From NCBI GenBank assembly GCA_963842155.1, contig CAWJFP010000023.1, positions 1 through 64,000 on the forward strand: 64,000 nt of DNA, in the 5' to 3' direction. Shown one piece after another: positions 1 to 9,258 of the stretch (position 1 is the first letter of the stretch; every line of letters starts with the position of its first letter). Below the pieces are notes generated by a model. That model saw only the letters and a program-made list of their open reading frames with translations, had not been told where the DNA came from and did not search any database. The translations under genes were made by a program, and so were the position numbers. The stretch comes from CAWJFP01 sp963842155 (GTDB lineage: Bacteria; Pseudomonadota; Alphaproteobacteria; JACZXZ01).

Positions 1-37
1 AGCCGATAGGAGAGCAAGGCTGATCGATCCGATGACG

Positions 38-1529
38 TCAAGGCTGATCCGGCTGCCGCCCTCGCCGCCCGGGGCAAGCTTGCCCTGGCGCGAGACTCGG
101 CCTGCTCCGCACCACGCCGACCTGCTCGCCCGTCACCACGGTGCCGAACAGCGTGAACGCCGTCGCCTCCTCGACGTGCACCTGCACCGTCTGCCCGATC
201 AGGCGTTCGTTGCCCTCGAAGACGACGATGTGATCGGTCACGTGCCGGCCGGTCAGCTGGCGGACGGCCCGCTCTCGACCTCCTGCTTGGCGCCGTCTTG
301 CTCGGCCCCTCGACCAGCACCTCGACCGTCTGGCCGATGCAGCTCGCGGTGGTCGGCCAGGCTGACCTGCGTTCTGGATCGCCAGCAGGTCGTTGTTGCG
401 GCGTTTCTTGACCTCTTCGGGCACGTCGTCGGCGAACAGCTCGTGGCCCTTGGTGCCGGGCCGCGGGCTGTACTTGAAGATGAAGCTGTTCTTGAAGCCG
501 GCCGTCGCGCACCAGGTCGCAGGTGCGCTCGAACGACTCCTCGGTCTCGCCGCAGAAGCCGACGATGAAGTCGCTGCTGATCGCCACGCCCGGCACGCGC
601 TCGCGGCAGCGGGCCAGCATGTCGCGGTAGTATTCGACCGTGTAGAGCCGCTTCATCCGCTTGAGGACCTCGTTGCAGCCCGACTGGGCCGGCACGTGCA
701 GGTAGGGGCAGACCTTCGGCAGCGTCGCGCACCGCGTCGAGCAGGTCGTCGCTCATGTCGCGCGGGAAGTTGGTGATGAACTTGATGCGCTCGATGCCCG
801 GCGTGTCGTGGATGCGCGCCAGCAGGTCGGACAGGCGCAGCCGGCGGCCGTCGCCCATGGTCGTACTTGTAGCTGTTGACGGTCTGGCCCAGCAGGGTGA
901 TTTCCTTGCAGCCCTCGGCGGCGAGCTGGCGGACCTCGGCGGCGATGTGCTCGGGCGGCCGGCTCTGCTCCGGGCCGCGCACGCTGGGCACGATGCAGTA
1001 GGTGCAGAACTTGTCGCAGCCGATCATGATGCGGACGTAGGCCTGGAACGGCGACGGCCGCATCGACGGATCGCGCAGCGGGTCGTAGCTCTCGAAGCTG
1101 CGCTCGACCTCGTGGCGCGACGCCTCGTTGCGGTCCAGGCTCAGGGCCAGTCTGCGGCTCGCCGGTGCGCTCGCACCTCGGCGATCAGCTCGGGCAGCCG
1201 CGCGAGCTGGCCGGTGCCGCAGACGATGTCGACGTGCGGGGCCCGGCGGCGGATCAGCTCCTGGTCCTTCTGGGCCATGCAGCCGAGGACGCCGATGATC
1301 TTTTCCGGGATGGCGCCGCTTGTGGCCGCGCAGCCGGCCCAGGGCGCTGTAGATCTTGTCCTCGGCGTGCTGGCGGACGCTGCAGGTGTTGAAGAGGATG
1401 ACGTCGGCCGTCGGTCGGCTCGTGGGTCAGCTCGTAGCCCTGGCGGCGCAGGCTGCCGACGACCAGCTCGCTGTCGAGCACGTTCATCTGGCAGCCGACG
1501 GTTTCGATGTAGAGTTTCTTGGCCTGCAT
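38..1529 (-). pseudogene. miaB: MiaB, tRNA 2-methylthio-N6-isopentenyladenosine methylthiotransferase (multiple frameshifts)
   Basis: MiaB adds the methylthio group to i6A37 of tRNAs. The start (ATG at 1529) reads MQAKKLYIETVGCQMN, the N-terminal cluster-binding segment with its Cys. The radical-SAM motif CDKFCTYC lies in a different frame near 1040-1010. Segments KEITLLGQTVNSYKYD, IKFITNFPRDMS and a TRAM-like end (VFEGNERLIGQTVQVHVEE) follow in further frames. At least five indels separate these pieces, so no full-length product can be read. Order def-fmt-miaB on one strand with this density of indels differs from the rest of the window. Either decayed or, more likely, low-accuracy sequence; identity of the family is secure from the motifs. 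Confidence 0.85.
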
Positions 1530-1653
1530 GGTCTCCGCACTCGCCGGGCTTAGCGCCGGCCGGCTGAATGTACTGTGCCGGACGTGAACGCCAGCTGCAT
1601 GTAGTATTCTACCGGGATGAGACCGTCGCACCGCGGGACGTACAGGTCGGCGC

Positions 1654-2649
1654 TCAGTCCGCGAGACTGTCTCCGGGCCAAGGCGATCGCCCGGGCTGCG
1701 AGCCGGTGGCCGCGCAGGAACTCGGCCGCTGACATGCGGCGTTTGCCGGCGGGTTGCAGTTCCAGGATCTCCACCACGGCTCTGGTCGCCGGCAGCGCCA
1801 CCGGAAGCTCGCAGTCTTCCGCCAGCAGGATCTCACCCGCCGGCGACCGGCGGTTGCCACCCTCGCCGGCTGCCACGAGGCGCCGTGAGACGATCAGCCG
1901 CAGCGGCGGCTGTGCCGGCCCGGTGCCAGATAGGTGTACGCGGTCGGCCAGGGCTGCATGGCGCGAATCTGGTTGCAGACGTCGCGGCCGTGCCGGCTCC
2001 AGTCGATCAGGCCATGCTCCTTGGTCAGCTTGGGCGCCTTGGTCACCAGGGACTTGTCCTGCTTCACGCCGCGCGGCGGTGCCCGCGGCGATCTGCTCGA
2101 TCACCTGAAGCGCCAGCCGGGCGCCCGAGCGGCGCCAGCCGCGCTTCCAGCTCGCCGGCCGTCTCGTCGGGCTCGATGTCGAGCGCCTCCTGGGCCAGGA
2201 TGTCGCCGGCGTCCAGGGAGATCGACATGCGGATGATGGTCACGCCGGTCCGCGTCTCGCCGTGGTAGATGGCCCAGGCGATCGGGCGCCGCCCCGCGGT
2301 ACTTCGGCAGCAGCGAGGCGTGGACGTTGATGCCGCCGTGCGGCGGCACGGCCAGCACCTCGTGCGACAGGATCTGTCCGTAGGCGGCCACCACCAGCAG
2401 ATCGGGCTGCAGCTCGCGCAGCCCGGCGACGCCTTCCGGCGTGTTGATGCTTTCCGGCTGGAAGACGGGGAAGCTGTGCTCCAGGGCGATGTCCTTCATG
2501 CCGCGTGCCGGTCTGGCGCGTGGAGCCGCGCTCCTGGCCGCGGCGCGGTCCGGCTGCGTCACCAGGCCGACGACCGGGTGCGGGCCGGTCAGCAGGGCTT
2601 CAAAGGTGGGCTCCGCAAAGGTGCCGGTGCCCATCATGACGATGCGCAT
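1654..2649 (-). pseudogene. fmt: Methionyl-tRNA formyltransferase Fmt (frameshifted)
   Basis: Fmt formylates initiator Met-tRNA. The N-terminal half is read cleanly from ATG 2649 (MRIVMMGTGTFAEPTFEAL) through the substrate region GGINVHASLLPKYRGAAP near 2330-2280, where the HxSLLP signature is visible. The frame is then lost near 2290. The C-terminal domain reappears in another frame with ILELQPAGKRRMSAAEFLRGH near 1765-1705, a highly typical Fmt ending. The exact 3' end is uncertain because of indels. It lies between def and miaB, the usual def-fmt pairing. Confidence 0.85.
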
Positions 2650-2736
2650 GCCTGCGCTCCGGGGGAAGTGAATCGTGCGCAGGGAGATCCGCCAGGGACA
2701 CTGGCCGCGCTCGCAAGCGAGGCGGCAAATAGTCCG

Positions 2737-3314
2737 CTACGCCTCCGCTTCCAAGGTCGCCAGCTCTTCTCAATCTCCGTGTTCGGCGGGATTTCACCGC
2801 GCTCCTGGGCCTTGCGGAAATCGCGCTTGAACTGGTGGACCGCTCCCCGGCTCGCCAGCTTGCGCGACCGGCCCCATCTTGTCGATGAAGAGGATGCCGT
2901 GCAGGTGATCGATCTCGTGCTGCCAGACGCGGGCGGCCAGGTCCTGGGCCGTTATCTCCAGCCCTGGCCGTCGAGGTTGTAGGCCTGGACCTTGACCGTC
3001 TTGGCCCGGCGGACCTTTTGGTACAGCCCGGGAAAGCTCAGACAGCCTTCGTCGCCCTCGACCGAGCCCTTGCGTTCCTGGACGACCGGATTGATCAGCA
3101 CCAATTCCTGCTCGCGCTGCTGCGGGTCGCCGGTGACGTTCATGACGAGCAGCTGGTAAGGCAGCACGACCTGGTTGGCGGCCAGGCCGAGCCCGCGTGC
3201 CTCGTACATGAGTTCAAGCATCTGCTGGGCCTGGGTGCGCACCTTCTCGTCGATGGCGGTCAGCGGTCGGGACTGGTGACGCAGGGCAGGATGAGGATAC
3301 GAAACGATTTTCAT
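2737..3314 (-). pseudogene. def: Peptide deformylase Def (frameshifted near its 3' end)
   Basis: Def removes the N-formyl group from nascent proteins using a metal held by one Cys and two His. From ATG 3314 the protein reads MKIVSYPHPALR; motif I GLGLAANQ, motif II EGCLS and motif III QHEIDH are all present. A one-base deletion near 2957 stops the first frame before motif III. Motif III and the tail (KLASRGAVHQFKRDFRKAQ, GEIPPNTEIE) continue in other frames to a TAG at 2737-2739, giving a repaired length of about 192 residues. Three indels are needed to rebuild it. It is the first gene of the def-fmt-miaB run. Confidence 0.88.
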
Positions 3315-3380
3315 TCGTTACTCGGCCGGGTCGCACAGGAAAAGCCTACCTCCGTGAGATAGGTCTTATTATAACGACGG

Positions 3381-3408
3381 AGCCCCCGGCAAGGCGCTGC
3401 CGGGGGCT
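3381..3408. terminator. GC-rich hairpin upstream of def, at the probable contig junction
   Basis: A perfect 10-bp inverted repeat (agcccccggc / gccgggggct) encloses an 8-base loop. There is no long T run on either side. It sits between the 5' end of def and the truncated response-regulator tail, so it may be a terminator of an unseen neighbour or a hairpin at which the assembly was broken and rejoined. Confidence 0.5.
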
Positions 3409-3420
3409 CTGATTCCTGTT

Positions 3421-3546
3421 GGTGCGGTAGGGCGCTCGGTCCATCGCGAGGCGCTGATCCATCGTCTTCGCAAGCGTCTGCAACAAACGCCCGCCCGCTT
3501 GAGCATTCACACGATGCGCGGGGTCGGCTATATGCTGGCTGAGTAA
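3421..3546 (+). pseudogene. C-terminal remnant of an OmpR-type response regulator
   Basis: The frame ending in TAA 3544-3546 reads VHREALIHRLRKRL followed by LSIHTMRGVGYMLAE. This is the recognition helix and terminal beta-hairpin (TvRGvGYxL) of OmpR/PhoB winged-helix regulators. The receiver domain and most of the DNA-binding domain are absent: upstream codons do not resemble the family beyond about 3430. The stop abuts the ATG of the histidine kinase, as in normal two-component operons. The truncation is therefore better explained by a sequence junction at 3410-3435 than by a real short gene. Confidence 0.8.
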
Positions 3547-4910
3547 ATGGCCAAAGGGCCGTCTCTCCTCCGGCGAATTATCATCAGGCTGACCGTCACC
3601 GGCCTGATTGCGATCATCGTCGCCTTCGGATGGCTATATATCAAGACCGTGGCGACCGAGGCGGCGCTGCGCAACCGCACCCTGATCGAACAGGCCAGGG
3701 AAGTCGCGCGCTACCTCAGCGTCAAGGACAATGGCAAAGTTACGCTAGAGCTTCCCCGCCTGTTTTCCGAGGCTTACAACCAGCCGAGCAGCAACTATCG
3801 CTTCGCCATCTTGGACGATAGCGGAAAGCCGCTCTTTTCCTCGGGGCAATATCTCGCGCCTCCGCCCAGCCTGCGAGAAGGCGATAGCCGCGCATATAGT
3901 TACGACCCGGATGGGCCCGGCCCGCTCAGGGTCGAGGGCGCTGCAATCCGGACCGCCGTGGGAGGGCGCGACTTCGTCATTCAGGTCGAGCAAACCAGCT
4001 CCGAGAGACAATATCTTCTCTCCTCCGTCACGGCTGAGTTTCTCATCGATGGCATCTGGCTCAGCGTCCCGTTTTTCCTGGTCGTCCTTGCCATCAGCCT
4101 TCTGACGGTGCGGCAGGCATTTTCACCGCTGGAGCGGCTCTCCCATCTTGCCGCGGAGATTTCTCCGGGGAAGACCGACTTGCGGCTGCCGGAAATCGAC
4201 GTCCCGCGCGAAATCATGCCCTTGGTAAAAGCGGTGAATCTGGCACTCGATCGTCTGGACGACGGCTTCAAGCGGCAACGCGAGTTCACGGCGAACGCCG
4301 CGCATCAATTGCGGACGCCGCTCGCGGTGTTGGCCGCGAACATCGACACCCTTTCCGATGCTGCGATCGCGGTTCCATTGCGGAAAGATTCTCGAACTCC
4401 ATGAGCCGCATCGTGTCGCAGCTCTTGATCGTTGCACGTCTCGAGGCTACAGGCATACCGCTCGACCAGCCCGTCGACCTCAGGGAAGTGGCGATGGAAG
4501 CGGCGGTATCGCTGGGGCCGATCGCCATTGCCGGGGGACGAAGCATCGAGCTCGAGCAGGAATCGGACGAGGCGATTTTTGTTCGCGGCAATGATTGGGT
4601 TATTCTCAATGCCGTCCGTAACCTTGTCGAAAATGCTCTCGGTCACACGCCTCCCGGCACTGCGGTCGTCATCCGTCTCACCGACGAGCCGGCGATCCAC
4701 GTGATCGACCACGGCCACGGCGTGCCGCCGGCATTGCGCGATAGGATTTTTGAGCGATTTTGGAGCGGCGATAGCGGGACATCCGGTGCGGGTCTCGGCC
4801 TCTCCATCGTGCGCCGCATCATGCAGGCCGTCGGAGGCACCGTAACCGTAAGCGACGCTATGGGCGGTGGCGCAGTCTTTTCGTTGCTATTCCCGCCTTT
4901 ATCGGCCTGA
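3547..4910 (+). pseudogene. Two-component sensor histidine kinase (single frameshift)
   Basis: A membrane sensor kinase. It has TM1 at residues 9-30, a periplasmic sensor of about 130 residues, TM2 near 164-188, a HAMP-like linker and an H-box with His253 in NAAHQLRTPLAVL. The reading frame is lost near 4375-4390. The catalytic half continues in another frame from ERFSNSMSRIVSQLL with an N-box (NAVRNLVENALGH), G1 (DHGHGVPP), F (IFERFW) and G2 (GAGLGLSIVRRI). One missing base explains the break. It follows directly after the response-regulator tail (TAA then ATG with no gap), so the two form one operon. The signal sensed is not evident. Confidence 0.85.
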
Positions 4911-4952
4911 TCGAAGGTGGCCCGTCGGTGCCCATCTAGGCCGAGACCGCTG

Positions 4953-5720
4953 TCAGTCGGCATTCCCCGCCAAACCGGGGCGAATGGCAAGGCTATAGGT
5001 ACCGATGGGGAATTGAGCTCGGACGGGTTCTATAAAACCCCTGATGTCCGGCGAGATGATTTCGACGACTTCATATATAAATGGGGTTTGCCGGTGGACG
5101 GCCGAGAGGGGATCAATGTAATCAACACAGCCTCCGATCATGGCCGATGGTCTCTCGACGGAGTTTTTGAGCTTGGCAACTTCCGCCGGCGGCATCGTAA
5201 GAACAATATTCGCGGGAACGGCGTCAGATTCAGCTTCCGGAAAAAGCGTGAACCCGTTAGTTTCATCGCCGCTCATATCGCGCCTCCGTAGGGCAGCGCA
5301 AAATTCCTTATGCCGCATGACGAATTGAGCCGGGTTGAGTCGACGCGCAACAAATTCAGCATCCGCCCGAACATAATTGGCCGGGAGATGCCCGACGTTT
5401 TTCAAGTCAAGTTAAATCGTGAGATGTCCGCCGCTTTCGTCGAAGACAAGAGGGGTGATCGGCCTCGCCCCGATTATGGAAATCCATGGCCTTTCTTGTG
5501 CCTGCGATTCGGTCAATTGGTTGTTCGCAATTTCGGTTTGTTTCTCCATGATCCGGGCCTGACCGGCCATGATATGCGCCTGACGCAAATAAGCCCGCAA
5601 TTGCTCAATGCCGACGAAGACGAGGGCCAGCGTTAAAAATATCTCCACCCAGTGCGAGAGACGGAGATCAACGAAGCCTTTGGCGGCCTGCCGATTGTTT
5701 TTGTGTGGTTCCTCTGACAT
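4953..5720 (-). pseudogene. Membrane-anchored hypothetical protein split by an in-frame TAA
   Basis: From ATG 5720 the product starts MSEEPHKNN. It has one TM segment (HWVEIFLTLALVFVGIEQL, about residues 27-45), a short coiled-coil-like stretch (RIMEKQTEIANNQLTESQAQ) and then ERPWISIIGARP. The frame meets TAA at 5412-5414 and, without any change of frame, continues LDLKNVGHLPANYVRADAEF to 4953. The sequence reads GGHLTI-stop-LDLKNVGH, so a CAA to TAA change is the simplest explanation. The family is a common alphaproteobacterial hypothetical in my recollection; no function is known to me. It lies alone between the kinase and lpxL. Confidence 0.65.
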
Positions 5721-5996
5721 ATCGCTTTCGGGTTCTGGGTTGGAAATGTTGCCTACGAGGGCATAAGGGCGTCTAGGCCGAGTTTCGTCGAATTGACCGC
5801 CGAGTAACGGCACCATTCCCGGGGTGACGAGGGATTCCCCGGGGAGGTTGCAAGGATCACGCCCGGCGCTCCACTCTCTCGGCACAGAGCCGCTCCTTAG
5901 AACAGAGAAAATAATTGCAAGACAACGACTTTTCCTTTTTCGGAGTGCGTGTCTCGATGCAGCTAGATGGTTCAAGAAAAGCGGATTGGACGTCGC

Positions 5997-6980
5997 CTAA
6001 TTGGGCCAGCGCCGGTGAATCCAAAGCCATTGCTCGGGACGGGCGCGGACCCAGCCTTCGATGGTGGCGTTGATGCGGGTCAGCGTTGTAAGCACATCGA
6101 GATCGGGGTCACCGGTATTTGCGGTCTCGATCGGCGGCAAGAGAGTGAGACGAAATCGGGCGCCCTTGAGGCGCTCGGTGCGGATTGGAACGATGGCGCA
6201 ACCGAAGCGCAAGCCGAGGCGTGCGATGGCCGGGGCGGTCATGGCATCACGGCCAAAGAACGGCACTGCAATGCCGTCATTCATTTTCTGGTCGATCAGC
6301 ATGGCGACGCAGCCACCCCAGCGCAGGTGGCGCAGCAATTCACGTCCAGCCCGGGGGCCCTTGGCGACGGCTCTACGCGGGCCCAGCCGACGCCGCAAGA
6401 GCCGATCGATCCACGGATTGTTCGCGGCGCGATATATGGAAAGCAGCAAGGACCCCATGAGACGGTGGACCGTCGAGGGGCCGACCTCCCAATTGCCGAA
6501 GTGACCGCCGAAAATGATGCTGGGCGCGCCATCCATCATAAGATGTGCGACGGCATCACCATTCACAATCTCGACGCGATGGGATTTTGCCGAGCAAATC
6601 CACGCGAGATGCGGATATTCACCCACCGATCGACCGAGATTGTCCCACATGCCTCTAAGGATGCGATCATTCTCGGCATCGCTGTTCTCGGGGAGGGCGC
6701 ACCGGAGATTACGAAGGGCACGCCGCGACAAACCGGTTCGCAAACCAAGCGTCTGCGCTATATAGCCGCCGATCGCCGATGCCCAATCGACGGGAAGGCA
6801 AGCGAAGAACGCCATAGCTACAATGAATGCCGCCCCTTCGGCGGCGTGTACAGACCGACGTCGCAAATGTTCAAGCCACTTATCGGGGATGGCCGGCGCG
6901 ACCTTATCGCAGGTATCTACCGAGACGCTCATGGCAAACCTTCGCCCAGTCGAGTGGAAGCCTGCCTCTTCTCTACTCAT
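5997..6980 (-). CDS. LpxL/HtrB-type lipid A acyltransferase
   Basis: An inner-membrane lysophospholipid/lauroyl acyltransferase family member, which transfers a secondary acyl chain to lipid A or a related lipid. The HX4E catalytic motif is visible as H160-FGNW-E165 in IIFGGHFGNWE. An N-terminal hydrophobic segment lies near residues 50-62, and the family ending EQWLWIHRRWPN is intact. The full ORF is 327 residues; Met17 (6932) is an alternative start giving a more typical length. Its start overlaps the 3' end of mlaA by 8 bases, so the two are an operon for outer-membrane lipid maintenance. Acyl-chain specificity cannot be told. Confidence 0.85.
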   Translation of the reverse strand: MSREEAGFHSTGRRFAMSVSVDTCDKVAPAIPDKWLEHLRRRSVHAAEGAAFIVAMAFFACLPVDWASAIGGYIAQTLGLRTGLSRRALRNLRCALPENSDAENDRILRGMWDNLGRSVGEYPHLAWICSAKSHRVEIVNGDAVAHLMMDGAPSIIFGGHFGNWEVGPSTVHRLMGSLLLSIYRAANNPWIDRLLRRRLGPRRAVAKGPRAGRELLRHLRWGGCVAMLIDQKMNDGIAVPFFGRDAMTAPAIARLGLRFGCAIVPIRTERLKGARFRLTLLPPIETANTGDPDLDVLTTLTRINATIEGWVRARPEQWLWIHRRWPN

Positions 6981-7794
6981 CGCTAGGCGTGGGCACGTCG
7001 CTCGGCAGTGGCTGCTCCCGCTGCCGCATCTCGATATCGCCTTTGTTCGAAGATGGAGCAGGCGGCCGCTTGCCTTCGGTCACGAAGGCTTCGCGATACT
7101 GCAAATAGGAGCTGCGCAGGGTCGCGTAGTAGTCAACCGAAGTCAGCTCGAGCGCGTCGAGCATGTCCAGGGCGGAGACGCGTTTGTCCACCGCGTCGCC
7201 CGCGCCCAGGGCGGCGTCGACGAAGTCAAGCGCCGGGACGCCGGACACGTAGATGAAGGGATCGGCGGCGAGACCCAGCACTGTCCCGACGGCATCCCGC
7301 ACGCCCGACGGCCCGAAGAACGGCAACATGACGTAGGGGCCCTGCTCGATGCCCCACACGCCCAGCGTCTGCCCGAAATCGGCATCATGATGAGGCATGC
7401 TCCAATCGGTCGCGACGTCGAAGACCCCTATGGCGCCGAGCGTGGTGTTGAACAGGAAACGCCCGACCGTCGTGCAGAATCGCCAGGGATTGCCCTGGAG
7501 CACGTCGTTGAGGGCGATCGTGGGCTCGCCGAGATTGGTGAGGAAGTCGTGTATATGGTGCTGCACAACCTGCGGCAAATCGTCCCGATAGGCCTGCGCC
7601 ACAGGCTTCATGACGTTTCGATCCGCGAATTGATTGATGTCGAACAGCGTTCGGTTGACCGACTCGAACGGATCCTCATTGCTCGCCTCGATCGAGTTGG
7701 CGCCCGGCTCGGCCGCGGCGCAAGCACAGGTCAGCCGTAGCACCGCCGCGAGTGCCAGTATGCCGCGGCAAAACTCGATGGAATTACCTCCCAT
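6973..7794 (-). CDS. mlaA: MlaA/VacJ family outer-membrane lipid asymmetry protein
   Basis: MlaA extracts mislocalised phospholipids from the outer leaflet of the outer membrane and hands them to MlaC. The 273-residue product has an N-terminal signal region and the family core DPFESVNRTLFDINQFAD, then LGEPTIALNDVLQGN, RFLFNTTLGAIGVFDVA and FGQTLGVWGIEQGPYVMLPFFGPSGVRDAVG. The lipobox is not canonical: Cys residues follow LRLT rather than LAG/LAA, so lipidation is uncertain. It overlaps lpxL downstream. An MlaC-type gene lies 0.7 kb away on the other strand; mlaDEF are not in the window. Confidence 0.9.
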   Translation of the reverse strand: MGGNSIEFCRGILALAAVLRLTCACAAAEPGANSIEASNEDPFESVNRTLFDINQFADRNVMKPVAQAYRDDLPQVVQHHIHDFLTNLGEPTIALNDVLQGNPWRFCTTVGRFLFNTTLGAIGVFDVATDWSMPHHDADFGQTLGVWGIEQGPYVMLPFFGPSGVRDAVGTVLGLAADPFIYVSGVPALDFVDAALGAGDAVDKRVSALDMLDALELTSVDYYATLRSSYLQYREAFVTEGKRPPAPSSNKGDIEMRQREQPLPSDVPTPSDE

Positions 7795-7836
7795 TGCCGA
7801 GAGCCCCTCTATGACGAAAGTCGAGATTGATGATCA

Positions 7837-8154
7837 CTACCGCGAGGACGAAGCCACCCGACGCCGCGACCAGCCGATCAAACGCATGATCGCCGCTCCG
7901 CGGCACCACGGGACGACGCCCGAACAGAAACGCCGCACGCCAGACGAGAAGGTCAAGGGCTCCTCTTCGAACGCGTTTTCTGCGTCCGCCTCCATGTGGG
8001 GGCAGCGCGACGCGTGGCGATATTTCTCGTTAGCCTGGGATGGTTCGCGGACAAATGCACATTCCTGCACAACCAAGTCATACTGGACGCCTGAACCGAT
8101 GACCTGGGTGGCATTCGTTTCCAGACCGCAGGTTCTGCACTTCACCCTCATCAT
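7837..8154 (-). CDS. Small zinc-ribbon-like hypothetical protein
   Basis: From ATG 8154 (or 8151) the ORF begins MMRVKCRTCGLETNATQVIG. It carries CxxC in CRTC, a Cys in VQEC and a Cys-His pair in RCPHMEADAENAFEEE, a pattern suited to a small zinc-binding fold. A GGAG lies about 11 bases upstream. The last 35 residues are Arg/Ser-rich and look less protein-like, so the true end may differ. No known function. It sits in an otherwise gene-poor stretch between mlaA and the mlaC-like gene; an antisense ORF overlaps but has lower protein-like character. Confidence 0.42.
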   Translation of the reverse strand: MMRVKCRTCGLETNATQVIGSGVQYDLVVQECAFVREPSQANEKYRHASRCPHMEADAENAFEEEPLTFSSGVRRFCSGVVPWCRGAAIMRLIGWSRRRVASSSR

Positions 8155-8494
8155 CTGCAGGGCTCCGCTAAACTTCGTCGAATATTTCTCAAGACCCTTC
8201 CGCCATTCTCGCCGCGTGGCGAATTCGCACGATGGCACTCGATGGGCAAGCGCCGGATAAGCCAGCATTCAACTGGACCCTCGCCATTGTCGGACAATTT
8301 TCTGACGGTAGTCTGACCGCCGACGGGTCATCGTTCCTTTGGAATCGATGCAAAACGACTCGGGCCGTGGAATTGCCCACCCGCCGCAGACCTCGTCAGG
8401 GTGTTGTGAGAAATGCGGCCTAGCTTGCCCGTTCTCGCCAAGGAATTACCGGCGATCTGGGAGTGCCGTTAAGAGATTTCAGGGAGGTCCGAGG
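8155..8494. other. Gene-free stretch upstream of mlaC
   Basis: About 340 bases with no convincing coding sequence. Forward readings through it would extend the mlaC ORF upstream to 8339, but they show no signal peptide or family similarity, and a strong AGGGAGG at 8481-8487 favours the internal TTG start. It presumably holds the mlaC promoter and the 5' region of the small minus-strand ORF. No repeats or clear operators seen. Confidence 0.5.
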
Positions 8495-9121
8495 TTGACC
8501 CGTCGCCGCTTGCTGCTCTCCGCGACTGCCGTCCTGGCGCTCGCGGCATTCGTTCCGCCTCAGGCAAGGGCTGCCGACATCACGAAGACGGCAGCGGATT
8601 TCGTGGACGCCCTGGCCGCCCGTACAATCGGCATCCTCAGGAACAAGTCGCTCGATAAGGACGCGCGGGTAGCCGCGCTCGGGCGGCTGTTCCTCGACGG
8701 ATTCGACGTGCAGGCCATCGGGCGCTTCGCGCTCGGCCGCTACTGGACCAACGCCCTGCCGCGCGAGCGCGAGGAGTATTTGAACGTCTTCAAGGATTTC
8801 GTGGTCCAGACCTACGCCATTCGCTTCAACAGCTATGCAGGCGAGCTTTTCAAGGTGACTGGCACGCAGCCTGACGGCGATAACGGCGCGATCGTCACCA
8901 CCGATATCGGCACCCCGGGAGAGGACCCGGCGCGGGTCGATTGGCGCGTGCGGCAGGAGACCATAGGCTTGAAGATCGTTGATGTCGTCGTCGAGGGCGT
9001 CAGCCTCGTCATCACGCAACGGTCGGAATTCGCCGCTGTACTGGAGTCGAATAGCGGTAACCTTGCTCAGCTTACCGCCGCGCTCAAGAACAAGATCACC
9101 CAACTAAAGTCCCACAGCTAA
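8495..9121 (+). CDS. mlaC: MlaC/Ttg2D family phospholipid-binding protein
   Basis: A periplasmic lipid shuttle that moves phospholipid between outer- and inner-membrane Mla complexes; close relatives sit in hopanoid clusters. I place the start at TTG 8495 because AGGGAGG lies 7 bases upstream and the signal peptide begins immediately (TRRRLLLSATAVLALAAF, cut after QARA). The TRRR pair could mark Tat export. Family features follow: DAALAARTIGIL, RLFLDGFDVQAIGRFALGRYW, EYLNVFKDFVVQTYAIRF and a VDWRVR strand with IGLKIVDVVVEGVSLVITQRSEF. 208 residues. It stands alone on the plus strand, divergent from mlaA. Confidence 0.85.
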   Translation: MTRRRLLLSATAVLALAAFVPPQARAADITKTAADFVDALAARTIGILRNKSLDKDARVAALGRLFLDGFDVQAIGRFALGRYWTNALPREREEYLNVFKDFVVQTYAIRFNSYAGELFKVTGTQPDGDNGAIVTTDIGTPGEDPARVDWRVRQETIGLKIVDVVVEGVSLVITQRSEFAAVLESNSGNLAQLTAALKNKITQLKSHS

Positions 9122-9258
9122 TGGGATGCCCGAGCGAAGGCCCGCCAGGGCGAGGATGGCTTGTAGAACCATGAATATCTTCATGGCGAGGAGCGCAGCT
9201 TGCAGCCGCGCGCCGCGAACCATGAGGATGTGCGAAAATCCGTCCCCGGACCCTTGTC

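Noticed and set aside
5412..5414. Stop-codon recoding (selenocysteine or pyrrolysine) in the split hypothetical gene
   Set aside because: The codon is TAA, which is not used for either amino acid, and no SECIS-like hairpin is evident.
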